Origin: Chloroflexota bacterium
GTDB taxonomy: Bacteria > Chloroflexota > Limnocylindria > Limnocylindrales > CSP1-4
NCBI GenBank assembly: GCA_003171035.1
Contig: PMXR01000070.1
Location: forward strand, 11,713-51,865
Direction: 5' to 3'
Length of the DNA stretch: 40,153 nucleotides
Part shown: in pieces, positions 1 through 10,311 of the stretch
How the letters are laid out: every line of letters begins with the position of its first letter
Numbering within the stretch: position 1 is the stretch's first letter
The notes under the pieces: generated by a model
Told to the model about the DNA's origin: nothing
What the model saw: the letters and a program-made list of their open reading frames with translations, nothing else
The model's database searches: none
Translations under genes and position numbers: made by a program

Positions 1-1560
1 GACGTCCCCGGCGACTGGAACTCGCAGCGGCCGGAGTTGCTGCTATACGAGGGCACCGTCTGGTACGAGAAGTCGTTCGACTTCGAGAAGGCGGCCGCGA
101 CCCGGCTCTTCGTCCATTTCGGAGCCGTCAGCCAGCGCGCCGTGGTCTACCTCAACGGCGAGCGGCTGGGCGAGCACGATGGCGGCTTCACGCCGTTCGA
201 GTTCGAGGTCACCGATCTGGTCCGGCCGGCCGGCAACTTCCTCGTGGTCAAGGTCGACAACGTCCGCCGGCGCGAGGGCGTGCCCACGCTCAACACCGAT
301 TGGTGGAACTACGGCGGCATCACCCGGTCGGTCACGCTGGTCGAAGTCCCCGAGACATACGTCGCCGACTACGTGGTCCAGCTGCGCAAGGGTTCCACGA
401 ATGAGATCGCCGGCTGGGTCAGGCTGGCCGGCAATCGGCGAGCCCAACTCGTCACGGTGGAGATTCCGGAAGCCGGGATCGTCCATCCCCTAACGACCAA
501 CGCCGACGGTTTCGCTGAGTTCGCGTTCCACGCCGAGCCGGCCCTGTGGTCGCCCGAGCATCCCAAGCTCTACGACGTGGCGGTCGTCGCCGAAACCGAT
601 CGTGTCGTCGACTCGATCGGCTTTCGCACGATCGAAGTCAGGGGAACCGAGATCCTGCTCAACGGCCGGCCGATCTTCCTGCGCGGCGTCAGCGCGCACG
701 AGGAGTCACCGTTGCATCCCGGCCGGGCCCATTCCGTCGATGACGCCCACGCTCTGCTCGGCTGGGTCAAGGAGATGGGCGGCAACTTCATCAGGTTGGC
801 TCACTACCCCCATTCCGAAACGATGACCCGCGAGGCTGACAGGCTGGGAGTCCTGGTCTGGTCCGAGATCCCCGTCTACTGGACGATCGATTGGGACAAC
901 CCGGCCACCTTCGACAACGCCCGGACGCAGCTCGGCGAGAACATCGTCCGCGACCGCAACCGGGCCTCGGTCATCCTCTGGTCGGTGGCCAACGAGACGC
1001 CGATCGGCGAGTCGCGCAACTCGTTCCTGACGCGACTTGTCGGGCGCGTACGCGAGCTCGATCCGACGCGCCTGGTCACGGCCGCGCTCGAGACTCACGA
1101 CACCGGTGCGGAGACGCTGGTCATCGACGATCCCCTGGGCCGCGAGCTGGACGTGCTGGGTTGCAACGAGTACATCGGCTGGTACGTCGGCCTGCCCGAC
1201 AAATGCGACCGCGTCCGGTGGCAGTCGGCCTACGACAAGCCGCTGGTCATGAGCGAGTTCGGTGGCAGCGCGGCATACGGTCGACACGGCGATGCCCTCG
1301 AGCGCTGGACCGAGGAGTATCAGGAATCGCTGTACGAGCATCAGCTGGCGATGCTCCGGCGCATCCCGTTCCTTCGCGGAACGACGCCGTGGATCCTCAT
1401 GGACTTCCGCTCGCCGCGCCGGCAACTACCCGGTATCCAGGACTTCTTCAATCGCAAGGGGCTGGTTTCCGACAAGGGCCAGAAGAAGAGGGCCTTCTTC
1501 GTGATGCAGGCCTTCTACCGCGAACTGGCCGCGGAGTGGGAGCGCGAGCGCGGCAGCTGA
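1..1560 (+). CDS. Beta-glucuronidase / glycoside hydrolase family 2 protein, 5' end outside window
   Basis: Frame 1 is open from base 1 (DVPGDWNSQRPELLLYEGTVWYEK...), with GH2 motifs (NTDWWNYGGITR, NGRPIFLRGVSAHEE, WSVANE, MSEFGG). The listed ORF start at 37 is internal. Confidence 0.92.
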   Translation, partial: DVPGDWNSQRPELLLYEGTVWYEKSFDFEKAAATRLFVHFGAVSQRAVVYLNGERLGEHDGGFTPFEFEVTDLVRPAGNFLVVKVDNVRRREGVPTLNTDWWNYGGITRSVTLVEVPETYVADYVVQLRKGSTNEIAGWVRLAGNRRAQLVTVEIPEAGIVHPLTTNADGFAEFAFHAEPALWSPEHPKLYDVAVVAETDRVVDSIGFRTIEVRGTEILLNGRPIFLRGVSAHEESPLHPGRAHSVDDAHALLGWVKEMGGNFIRLAHYPHSETMTREADRLGVLVWSEIPVYWTIDWDNPATFDNARTQLGENIVRDRNRASVILWSVANETPIGESRNSFLTRLVGRVRELDPTRLVTAALETHDTGAETLVIDDPLGRELDVLGCNEYIGWYVGLPDKCDRVRWQSAYDKPLVMSEFGGSAAYGRHGDALERWTEEYQESLYEHQLAMLRRIPFLRGTTPWILMDFRSPRRQLPGIQDFFNRKGLVSDKGQKKRAFFVMQAFYRELAAEWERERGS

Positions 1561-1700
1561 GTGCGATCGACTGCCCGAACGGGTGGTCGAGCACCGGTGA
1601 TGAGGCGCATAATCGCGGCCGACTGTAAGGCGGTTGTTTCAGCCGCCACAGCCGGTCGGGCGGGGATCGGCCCGCTTCTGACGGGGACGGAGGAGGGATC

Positions 1701-4700
1701 ATGAGATCGGGTCTTGTGCGCCACGTTGCGCCGCTCTTTGCAGTGCTGATGACGCTGGCTCTTGCCGCGTCGCCGGCCGTTGCGTCGCCGGTCGCCGCGG
1801 ACGACACGAACGTCGCGCCGTCGGTCACGGCCACGGTCTCGAACGCCAATCTCGAAGAACCACAGACTGTGGTCGCGTCTGCGACCTTCACGGACCCGGA
1901 GTCAGCGACCGAGACCTACACCTGCTCGATCTATTACGGCGACAACACGCCGATCGTTGCCGGAACTGTCTCGGGCATGACCTGCACCGGCCCGGCGCAC
2001 CAGTACCTCGTCACCGGGAGCTACGCGATCCTGGTCACGGTCACGGATAGCGGCGGCGCGTCGGGTGCCTGGCTGACCGGCGCTCACTACCTCAACGATG
2101 CCCCGTATCTTGGCGGCGGAGTCGCCCTCTTCGGCGGACCTGGCGTCACCAAGCCTGCCGCGGGCAGCGTCGTGTATGGAGCCGCGCCCTTCTGGGACTA
2201 TGGCAGCGCTCTATACGGAACGGAGATCGAGACCTACACCTGCGCGTTCGACTACGGCGACGGGTCGGGGGTTAAGGCCGGAACCTACGTCCGAATCTGG
2301 AGCTACGACGGCTTCCCAGCCTGCATCGGGCCAGATCACGTCTACGCGACGGCCGGCACTTACACGCTTTCCGCCACGGTCACGGACAGCGGCGGCGCCT
2401 CCAGCTCCGCGTCGCAGACCAACGTGATCGCCCCGGCGTCCGGCCCGGTTGTTACACCGCCCGCCGATCAGACCATCTCCAGCGCGCAGTCGGCCTCGTA
2501 CGGCGGCAACTACCCGTACTCACTGGGTTCTTTCGTCGATCCCAATGGCGCAGCCGCCGGTCCGTGGCAATGGACCGTCGACTGGGGCAGCAACTACTCG
2601 TGGACGGGGACGGCAACTTCCCAGGGTCCGATAGTCGTAAGCCGTCCTTTGTTGCCCGGCACCTATCGGGCCCACATCACCGTCCGGAACGCGGGCGGCT
2701 GGTCCGGAGGCGCCGATTTCAACGTCACCGTGGCCGGAGACATGTTCGTCCAGACGGCGCCGGTGGTGGTCGCGACGGAAGGCGTGTCGACGACGCTGGA
2801 GTTCCAGTACTTCGATCCGTATGGGGCAGGGCCGTGGGCGATCCACATCGACTGGGGCGACGGCTCCAGCGACACTCTCTCGTCGCAGACGATGCTGCAG
2901 ACTCTCACCCCTAAGCACGTTTACCACGCTGCCGACTCAACGCCCATTCCTGGCGGAACGGTCTACACGGCGACGGTGACGGTAACCGACGCACTGGGGC
3001 ACACGGGTTCCGCATCGCGGATCGAGCCGGTCGCCGACGTGGCGCCAGTGCTGACCTCTGCTCCCATCACTTTGCCTGCGAACTTCAACGGCCAGGTGAC
3101 GCTGGCCGCGTTCACCGACGCGAGCGTCGGTCCCTGGTATGTCGTCATCGACGGTGGCCCAGGGTTCCAAAGCGACCAGTGGCTCGTTGCGCCTGGTCCT
3201 ATCCAGGTGCCGTATGACGCCCACTTCGGCAATCGAACCTTCACCGTCAGCGTCACCGATCGCGGCGGTCTCAGTTCGACCGCAACCGTTCAAGTTCAAA
3301 TCGCCGCTCCTCTGGTTGGTCCCGTGTTGGTGCCGAGTCCGCTCCTCGAGGGCCAGGCTTTCGTCGCGAGTGCAACCTTCATCGCGCTCTCACCGGCGCG
3401 GTGCACCATCGACTTCGGTGATGGGACCGGTACGCCCTTCGGTTCCATAAGCGGCTCGACTTGCTCGGCCCCTAATTACGCCTACCCCGATGCCGGCACC
3501 TACACCCTGACTTTCACGATCACGGACGCGCGCGGCGCCACCTCCAGTGGCCACGCCACCGTCGTGGTCGGCAACGTTCCACCTGTCGTCGCCAACCTCG
3601 TCACCTGGGGAACACCCTCGGCGGGCAGCGTCGTGACGGCCCAGGCCAACTTCTCAGACCCCTCCACGAGTGAAACCTACTCATGCACCGTGAACTTCGG
3701 TGATGGCACGGCCCCTCAGACCGGTGTCGTCGGAGACGCGGATTGCACGGCGGATCACACGTACTCGCAGGGTGGCCTGTATACGGTGACCATGACCGTG
3801 ACCGACAGCCAGGGCGGCTCGGGCAGCGCGTCAGTCTCGCAGCCGATTGCCAACCCGCGACCGACTGTGGGAGCGATGAGCCTCACCGGAGCCTTCATCG
3901 AGAACGGGGTTATTCAGGCTAGCGCGTCGTTCACGGACCCTTGGACCGTGAGCAGTCGCTACCTCTGCTCGATCGACTACGGAGATGGCAGCGGGTGGTC
4001 GATCTGGATCACAACCGACCAGACCTGTACCGGGCCCATTCACTTCAACAACGACGCCGGTACGTTCACGGTGACGTTGGAAGTCGACCGTGGCTATGGG
4101 GAAGTTGGCACGAGCAAGACGACCTACACGGTCGCCAACGTGGCACCGACGGTCACCCCCAACTATGCCCCGACATCGGCGCAATCGGGCGTGAGTTGGG
4201 TCGCCTCGGTGACCTTCACGGATCCCGGTGGTTTTGGAAGCGAGACGTATGCCTGCACCATCGACTTTGGCGACGGCGGCGGGGCCATGGCAGGCGTGAT
4301 CAGCGGCAACATCTGCACAGGGCCCAGTCACTCGTACGCAGCCAAGGGAACCTACACGTTCGTGGCCTCGGTCACGGACTCCCACGGGGCTGTGGGCACG
4401 TATACGGTCCCGATCGTGATCTTCAACCCGGCGCCGATCATCGGCTCTGTCGTCGCCCCTGCTTCGGCCGTGACTGGGACCGCGGTCGTGGCGTCGGCCA
4501 GCTACGTCGCAACTGGCCTTGTCCCCGCCGACACTTGCACCGTGGACTACGGCGATGGGAGTGGACCGCTGGCGGGGACGGCCGACGGCGCCAATTGCAC
4601 CGGGCCGACCCACAAGTACGCCACTACGGGCAGCTTCACGATCGTAGTCAAGATCCTGGCGGCCAACGGCGCCACGGCCTCTTCGTCGGCCACGATCCGG

Positions 4701-5654
4701 GTCTCCTCGCTCCAGGTTGGAGCCATTTCCGTGAGTGGCGCTCTGTCGGAGGGAACTTCAGTCGTTGCGTCGGCCGGCTTCACTCCGGTTGGCAGCCAGA
4801 CATACAAGTGCAAGGTCGACTACGGCGACGGCAGCGGCGCCCAGACCGGCACGATCAGCGGCTCGACCTGCAAGGGCCCCAGCCACAAGTACGGTCGTCC
4901 GGGCTCGTTCACGATCACCGTTAGCGTGACCGGCTCGAAGGGAAACACCGGCACCTCGACGATGGTCGTGGACGTCGCCAACGTGATGCCGGTCGTCACC
5001 GCGACTTTGCAGAGTCTCGCGAAGATCGGCACCTCGGTCACAGTTTCGGCGTCGTTCACGGATCCCGGAACGACCGAGACATATACGGTCTTCGTCGATT
5101 GGGGTGATGGGCCCGCAGTCCCGATCCAGCTGGGATGCGGCCGATCCTTCACGGCCAGCCACACCTACACGAGGTCCGGAGACTACGGGGTTCTCGTCGA
5201 AGTGTCCGACGACCAGATGGCCCACGTAGCGGGTGCCTCCGTGGTGATCGCCGTCTACGATCCGGCTCGCTCGGAGTCGGGCTCGGGGACATTCGCCTCG
5301 CCGGCGGGCTCCTGCACGCTCACCTCGAATTGCGCCGGCGCTTCGACGGCCACGTTCTCGTTCTCTGCCGCTTACGCGAAGGGCGCGACGAAGCCGACTG
5401 GGACGTTCACGTTCACCGCAGCCGGCCTTTCATTCACCGCGACCAGCTTCGATTGGTACATGGTGACCGAGGGAAGGGGCATGCTCCAAGGTTGGGGCAA
5501 GCTGAACGGCGTCAGTGGCTACCGGTTCGCCGTCTTTACCGTTGACGGCTCGCCGGACAAGATCCTCGTCAACCTCGTCGGCCCCGACAGCAACAGCGTG
5601 TACTACAACACCGACTACACGCCTCTCAAGACGGGTTCCATCTCGATGAAGTAG
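1701..5654 (+). CDS. Secreted multi-PKD-domain protein with signal peptide
   Basis: GGAGGAGGG upstream of ATG; N-terminal signal peptide; about 10 repeats with (C)xxDYGDGSG...CxGPxHxY PKD-like motifs. Confidence 0.9.
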   Translation: MRSGLVRHVAPLFAVLMTLALAASPAVASPVAADDTNVAPSVTATVSNANLEEPQTVVASATFTDPESATETYTCSIYYGDNTPIVAGTVSGMTCTGPAHQYLVTGSYAILVTVTDSGGASGAWLTGAHYLNDAPYLGGGVALFGGPGVTKPAAGSVVYGAAPFWDYGSALYGTEIETYTCAFDYGDGSGVKAGTYVRIWSYDGFPACIGPDHVYATAGTYTLSATVTDSGGASSSASQTNVIAPASGPVVTPPADQTISSAQSASYGGNYPYSLGSFVDPNGAAAGPWQWTVDWGSNYSWTGTATSQGPIVVSRPLLPGTYRAHITVRNAGGWSGGADFNVTVAGDMFVQTAPVVVATEGVSTTLEFQYFDPYGAGPWAIHIDWGDGSSDTLSSQTMLQTLTPKHVYHAADSTPIPGGTVYTATVTVTDALGHTGSASRIEPVADVAPVLTSAPITLPANFNGQVTLAAFTDASVGPWYVVIDGGPGFQSDQWLVAPGPIQVPYDAHFGNRTFTVSVTDRGGLSSTATVQVQIAAPLVGPVLVPSPLLEGQAFVASATFIALSPARCTIDFGDGTGTPFGSISGSTCSAPNYAYPDAGTYTLTFTITDARGATSSGHATVVVGNVPPVVANLVTWGTPSAGSVVTAQANFSDPSTSETYSCTVNFGDGTAPQTGVVGDADCTADHTYSQGGLYTVTMTVTDSQGGSGSASVSQPIANPRPTVGAMSLTGAFIENGVIQASASFTDPWTVSSRYLCSIDYGDGSGWSIWITTDQTCTGPIHFNNDAGTFTVTLEVDRGYGEVGTSKTTYTVANVAPTVTPNYAPTSAQSGVSWVASVTFTDPGGFGSETYACTIDFGDGGGAMAGVISGNICTGPSHSYAAKGTYTFVASVTDSHGAVGTYTVPIVIFNPAPIIGSVVAPASAVTGTAVVASASYVATGLVPADTCTVDYGDGSGPLAGTADGANCTGPTHKYATTGSFTIVVKILAANGATASSSATIRVSSLQVGAISVSGALSEGTSVVASAGFTPVGSQTYKCKVDYGDGSGAQTGTISGSTCKGPSHKYGRPGSFTITVSVTGSKGNTGTSTMVVDVANVMPVVTATLQSLAKIGTSVTVSASFTDPGTTETYTVFVDWGDGPAVPIQLGCGRSFTASHTYTRSGDYGVLVEVSDDQMAHVAGASVVIAVYDPARSESGSGTFASPAGSCTLTSNCAGASTATFSFSAAYAKGATKPTGTFTFTAAGLSFTATSFDWYMVTEGRGMLQGWGKLNGVSGYRFAVFTVDGSPDKILVNLVGPDSNSVYYNTDYTPLKTGSISMK

Positions 5655-5728
5655 CCGGGGCCGCAGCAGGCTCTATCCGTGGCGGTTGCCCGCCCTGGAT
5701 GGACGGGCTCCTGTCGGGCACGTACATG

Positions 5729-5758
5729 CGAAACCGCCGGCCGGCGCCGGCGGTTTCG
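5729..5758. terminator. Perfect 13-bp stem hairpin between convergent genes
   Basis: CGAAACCGCCGGC-CGGC-GCCGGCGGTTTCG between the + PKD gene stop (5654) and the - NUDIX stop (5763). Confidence 0.75.
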
Positions 5759-5762
5759 TGAT

Positions 5763-6320
5763 TCACCGCTGAGTTGCCCGCTCCAGAGCCACGGCCTGCA
5801 GGGCGAGGATCGTCATCGCGTCCGTGATCTCTCCGCGCGCGATCATTGCCATCGCCTCCGCGAACGGAACCCAGCGCAGCTGCAGTTGCTCCGTTCCTTC
5901 GGGCGAGGCCGGGCCGGCCTCGAGGCCCGTGGCCACGAACAGAATCGCGACCTCGTCGGTGACCGAGTTGGAGAGCGCGGCGCGGCACAACTCGCGCCAC
6001 GTTCCGCCGTTGTAGCCTGTCTCCTCGACCAACTCCCGGCGCGCCGCTTCCTCGGGCGACTCGTCGAAACCGCCGCCGCCCTCCGGTATCTCCCAGGAGT
6101 AGTGGTCCAGGGTGTAGCGGAACTGCCCGACGAGCAGAACCCGGTCGGCGGCGTCGATCGGGACAACGCCGATCGCCCGACTCCGGAAATGGACCACGCC
6201 GTAGATCCCCGGCTGCCCATCGGGCCGGATCACCTCGTCATGCAGGACTTCGATCCACGGATTCTCGTAGGCCGTGCGCCGGGATAGGCGCCGCCAGGGG
6301 CTGGGCTCGCTCGCGCTCAC
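5763..6320 (-). CDS. NUDIX hydrolase, ADP-ribose pyrophosphatase-like
   Basis: Nudix box GGGFDESPEEAARRELVEETGY. Confidence 0.92.
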   Translation of the reverse strand: MSASEPSPWRRLSRRTAYENPWIEVLHDEVIRPDGQPGIYGVVHFRSRAIGVVPIDAADRVLLVGQFRYTLDHYSWEIPEGGGGFDESPEEAARRELVEETGYNGGTWRELCRAALSNSVTDEVAILFVATGLEAGPASPEGTEQLQLRWVPFAEAMAMIARGEITDAMTILALQAVALERATQR

Positions 6321-6439
6321 CCCGAGATCTTACCCGCAAGGCACGTCCCGGCAGGTCCGCAGGAACCGAACCCGCGACGGGGACGTCTCGCATCCGTACG
6401 GCCCAAGTCCGCAATCCCGAGGGAGCCAAGGAGATCACG

Positions 6440-7240
6440 ATGACTGACACGGCCAACCCCGCCGCGCCTGACCGGAGGCCGCAGCGCCCGTCTCGATCGA
6501 TCCCGTACAGCCGGGTGATCGCGATCACGGCCGCCGCCGGGCTTCTGCTGGGAGTCGTAGTCGCCCCGATCATGGTCGGGCACTCGGCCGCCGCGGATCC
6601 CTCCACATCTCCCGACCGCACCGTGACCGTCTCGGGCATGGGCCAGGTCAGCTTGGCGCCGGACGTCGCCGACGTGATGATCGGCGTGATGGTCCAGAAG
6701 CCGACCGTCGCGGCCTCGCAGACCGCCGCCGCCGCCTCGATGAGCGCGGCTCTCGCCGCGATCAAGAAGGATGGCGTTGCCGACAAGGACATCGTCACCA
6801 CCGATGTCAGCCTGAGCCCCGTGTACGACTACTCCTCGAGCGGTGCGGCGCCGAGGCTCGTAGCCCAGCAGTTCTCCAACACGGTCAGAGTGACGGTCCG
6901 CAATCTCAACTCCCTGGCGGCCGTGGTGGACGATGCCATCGCGGCCGGGGCCACGACCGTCAACAGCGTGAGCTTCCGCCTCGATGATCCGACGACGGTC
7001 CAGGCCCAGGCGCGAGTGCTGGCCATGAAGGATGCCCGCAGCAAGGCCGACGTCCTGACTGGTGCGGCCGGAACATCGGTCAAGGGAGTGGCCACGATCA
7101 CCGAGACCACCACGCAACCATCGCCGATCTACTTCGCTTCAACCGCGCTCGACGCCAAGGCGGCCGGAGTCTCGACGCCGATCCAGACCGGGTCCACGAC
7201 CATCATCGTCGAGGTGACGGTCAGCTACCTCATCGGCTGA
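6440..7240 (+). CDS. SIMPL (DUF541) domain protein
   Basis: N-terminal TM helix, then RTVTVSGMGQVSLAPDVADVMIGV...; typical SIMPL family pattern. Confidence 0.85.
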   Translation: MTDTANPAAPDRRPQRPSRSIPYSRVIAITAAAGLLLGVVVAPIMVGHSAAADPSTSPDRTVTVSGMGQVSLAPDVADVMIGVMVQKPTVAASQTAAAASMSAALAAIKKDGVADKDIVTTDVSLSPVYDYSSSGAAPRLVAQQFSNTVRVTVRNLNSLAAVVDDAIAAGATTVNSVSFRLDDPTTVQAQARVLAMKDARSKADVLTGAAGTSVKGVATITETTTQPSPIYFASTALDAKAAGVSTPIQTGSTTIIVEVTVSYLIG

Positions 7241-7254
7241 TAGCTCCTCCCGAA

Positions 7255-7300
7255 CCGCGGCCATAAACGCACACTCGGCGCCGTGCATTTATGGCCGCGG
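7255..7300. repeat. 18-bp imperfect inverted repeat with 10-nt loop
   Basis: CCGCGGCCATAAACGCAC-actcggcgcc-GTGCATTTATGGCCGCGG, one mismatch; between the SIMPL stop and the Rrf2 start. Confidence 0.8.
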
Positions 7301-7365
7301 GTCACATCCAGGCGGGACCAACGGCAGGGTGCCCGCCGATTGAGCACGGCCATACTTACCAAATC

Positions 7366-7818
7366 ATGCGACTCGATCTCACCAAGAGAAGCGACTACGC
7401 AATCCGGGCCATGCTCGCGCTGGCCATGATTCGCGGGCGGCTGCTGAGCAGCCGAAGGATCGCCGAGCAGATGCATATCCCGCCGCGGTTCCTGCCGCAG
7501 ATCATGGGCGACCTGACCAGGGCCGGGCTCGTCATCGCGCATCCCGGACGAGCCGGAGGCTACCAGCTGGCCGACGACTCACACGCCACCACTCTGTTGA
7601 GAGTCATCGAGGCGGTCGAGGGCGACCCGCATCGTCGCATCTGCGTGATGCGAGGAACTCCTTGCGGTGCGGATGGGGAGTGCGGCGTGCACACCATCTT
7701 CTTCTCCGCCGAAGAGGCCCTTCTGGACCAGCTGGCCTCGGCCACGCTTGGCGGCGTCATCGACACCGCCGAAGCGGCAGAGGCCGCCAAGGCCGCAGAG
7801 CCCGCCGCAGTCAACTAG
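7366..7818 (+). CDS. Rrf2 family transcriptional regulator with Cys cluster
   Basis: MRLDLTKRSDYAIRAMLALA, HTH SSRRIAEQMHIPPRFLPQIM, CVMRGTPCGADGEC Fe-S-type cysteines. Confidence 0.92.
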   Translation: MRLDLTKRSDYAIRAMLALAMIRGRLLSSRRIAEQMHIPPRFLPQIMGDLTRAGLVIAHPGRAGGYQLADDSHATTLLRVIEAVEGDPHRRICVMRGTPCGADGECGVHTIFFSAEEALLDQLASATLGGVIDTAEAAEAAKAAEPAAVN

Positions 7819-7845
7819 GCCGCTGCGCCCGCCGGCATCCCGCCC

Positions 7846-8430
7846 TCAGAATTCGCCACCGCCGCGCGCTTCCCACTCGTCGAGCAGGATGCTCATGTGG
7901 ATCTCGTCCCAGAACCGGCCGTCGCGGAAGATTGCCTGGCGCGCCCGCCCCTCGACTACGAAGCCGCACTTCTCGTACGAGCGGATCGCTCGCGTGTTGA
8001 ACTCGAAGACCGTCAGCGCGACACGGTGCAACGCCAGGTTGGTGAACGCGTGGCGAAGCATCAGTTGCGTGGATTCTGTGCCGTAGCCCTTGCCCCAGGC
8101 GTCGTGCTCGCCGATGGTGATGTGGTACAGCGTCGACCCGTTGTCACCGTCGAGCTGGCTGAACGCACAGGTTCCGATCAGGCGGTCGGTGTCCCGCAGG
8201 TGGATCGCCATCGACAGGAAGTCGGAGCCCATGATCCGCGAGTAGAAGAAGCGCTGGATCTCTTCCTGCGTGAGCGGGGATTGCTGATATCGGGTCAGGC
8301 CGGCGACTTCGGGGTCCTGATACCAGCGCAGGAAGGTGCGGAGGTTCTCCGCCCTGTGTCGGCGCAGGACGACGTGGCGCCCCGGGATCGTTTCAGGACG
8401 GAACGACTCTCGCTCAGGCGCAGCGGCCAT
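7846..8430 (-). CDS. GNAT family N-acetyltransferase (RimJ/RimL type)
   Basis: DAWGKGYGTESTQLMLRHAFTNLALHRVALTVFEFNTRAIRSYEKCGFVVEG. Confidence 0.92.
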   Translation of the reverse strand: MAAAPERESFRPETIPGRHVVLRRHRAENLRTFLRWYQDPEVAGLTRYQQSPLTQEEIQRFFYSRIMGSDFLSMAIHLRDTDRLIGTCAFSQLDGDNGSTLYHITIGEHDAWGKGYGTESTQLMLRHAFTNLALHRVALTVFEFNTRAIRSYEKCGFVVEGRARQAIFRDGRFWDEIHMSILLDEWEARGGGEF

Positions 8431-8510
8431 GCCGGCCCCCCGTTCGCCAGAATGGATCGGTCGATGGACGCCCAGCAGCCTTCACAAAACGAAGGTATAC
8501 CATCGCGCCC

Positions 8511-10253
8511 ATGCGTGGCTGGAGCGACTTGGCCGAACGCGTGGCCGGAACCACTCGAACCTCCGAGAAGACCTCGCTGCTCGCTCGCTACCTGGCCACT
8601 CTGTCGTCCGGGGAGCTGCGAGCGGCCGCCACCTTCCTGTCGGGACGGCCGTTCCCGGAAGCCGATCCGCGGGTGGTGGGTTTGGGCTGGGCGACGATCG
8701 CGGCCGTGGTCGGTCGGCTGGCGGGAACGCCCGCCGGCGCATTGGGCGCGGCCTACGACAACTCGTCCGACCTGGGAGTGGCCGTGGCCGAAGTGCTGGC
8801 ACTCCGTCCGGATGCCCCCGATCCAAGCCTCTCCCCGGGGCTGGAGGAAGTGGCGGACGGCTTCACCGCGATCGGGGCGGCTCCCGGGCCGGCCGCGAAG
8901 GCCGCGGAGTTCACCTCACTTCTCGCCCGCTGTGACGCCCTCACCGCGAAGTACGTCGTCAAGATCCTGACGGGGGAGCTTCGTATCGGCCTGCGCGAGG
9001 GCTTGCTCGAGGCCGCCATCGCCGAGGCGTTCGAGCGGCCGCGGCCCGCCGTCGGCACGGCCCTGATGCTGACCGGCGACACGGGCGAAACGGCCGTCCT
9101 GGCCAAAGAGGGCCGGCTCAACGACGCCCGTCTACGGCTGCTTCATCCGATCAAGTTCATGCTCGCCTCGCCGGCTGAGGACGCAGCCGACGTGATGGCG
9201 CGGCTCGGGCCGATCGTCTGGGTTGAGGACAAGTACGACGGCATCCGGGCCCAGCTCCACCGTCGCGGATCGGAGGTGCGGCTGTACAGCCGTGACCTGC
9301 ACGACATCAGCGGTCAGTTTCCGGAGATCGTCGCCGCCGCGGGACCGCTGGATTGGGACGGCATTCTGGACGGCGAGATCCTGGCCTACTCCGACGGCCA
9401 CGTCCTGCCGTTCCTGACGCTGCAGGCGCGGCTCGGCCGCAAGGAGCCCACGCCCGAAATCCAGGTCGAGGTGCCGGTCGCGTACGTCGCCTTCGACGTG
9501 CTGGCCATAGGGCCGCGCTCGTATGGCGGCCACGACGGCGCCGGGTCGACGGTGATGCCGATGCTCGGGGTGCCGCTCCGCGAGCGGCGGGGCAGGCTCG
9601 AGAGTCTCGGACTGCCCACGGTCGCGGACGGCGGAGGGTTCGCGCTGTCGCACCTCGTAACCGCCGACTCGGCCGAGACGCTCGATCGGGTGTTCGACGA
9701 AGCTCGGGCTCGCCACAACGAAGGCCTGATGGTCAAGGACCCGCAGAGCGGCTACACACCCGGCCGCCGTGGGCTGGGCTGGCTGAAGATGAAGCGCGCC
9801 CTGGCAACTCTCGACTGCGTCGTGGTCGGGGTGGAGGCCGGCAACGGCAAGCGCCACGGTGTCCTGTCGGACTACACCTTCGCCGTTCGGGATGAATCGA
9901 CCGACCGCCTCGTCACGATCGGAAAGGCGTACACGGGTCTGACCGACGCCGAGCTGGCCGAAATGACGCGCTGGTTCGAGTCGCACACGGTCCGGCACGT
10001 CGGCCGGTACCGGCAGGTCGACCCGGTCGTAGTGGTTGAGGTGGCGTTCGACGTGATCCAGCGATCCAGTCGCCATCAATCGGGCTTCGCTCTGCGCTTC
10101 CCCCGCATCGCCCGGCTCAGAATCGAGAAGAGCCCGACCGAAATCGATACTCTCGCGAACGTCGAGAGGCTGCACCGCGAGTTCCAGTACGGGGCGGAGT
10201 ATCTGGTTACGGCGGAGGAGAGAAGCTCGGACCGCCGAAAGGTCGACGGCTAG
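8511..10253 (+). CDS. lig: ATP-dependent DNA ligase
   Basis: Nucleotidyltransferase motif EDKYDGIRAQLH; LDGEILAY; GLMVKDPQSGYTPGRRGLGWLKMK. Confidence 0.95.
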   Translation: MRGWSDLAERVAGTTRTSEKTSLLARYLATLSSGELRAAATFLSGRPFPEADPRVVGLGWATIAAVVGRLAGTPAGALGAAYDNSSDLGVAVAEVLALRPDAPDPSLSPGLEEVADGFTAIGAAPGPAAKAAEFTSLLARCDALTAKYVVKILTGELRIGLREGLLEAAIAEAFERPRPAVGTALMLTGDTGETAVLAKEGRLNDARLRLLHPIKFMLASPAEDAADVMARLGPIVWVEDKYDGIRAQLHRRGSEVRLYSRDLHDISGQFPEIVAAAGPLDWDGILDGEILAYSDGHVLPFLTLQARLGRKEPTPEIQVEVPVAYVAFDVLAIGPRSYGGHDGAGSTVMPMLGVPLRERRGRLESLGLPTVADGGGFALSHLVTADSAETLDRVFDEARARHNEGLMVKDPQSGYTPGRRGLGWLKMKRALATLDCVVVGVEAGNGKRHGVLSDYTFAVRDESTDRLVTIGKAYTGLTDAELAEMTRWFESHTVRHVGRYRQVDPVVVVEVAFDVIQRSSRHQSGFALRFPRIARLRIEKSPTEIDTLANVERLHREFQYGAEYLVTAEERSSDRRKVDG

Positions 10254-10311
10254 GTTCCACCCGTGCGAAATGGTCTATACCGAACCATGACCGCGCCGCT
10301 ATCCTGCAGCG

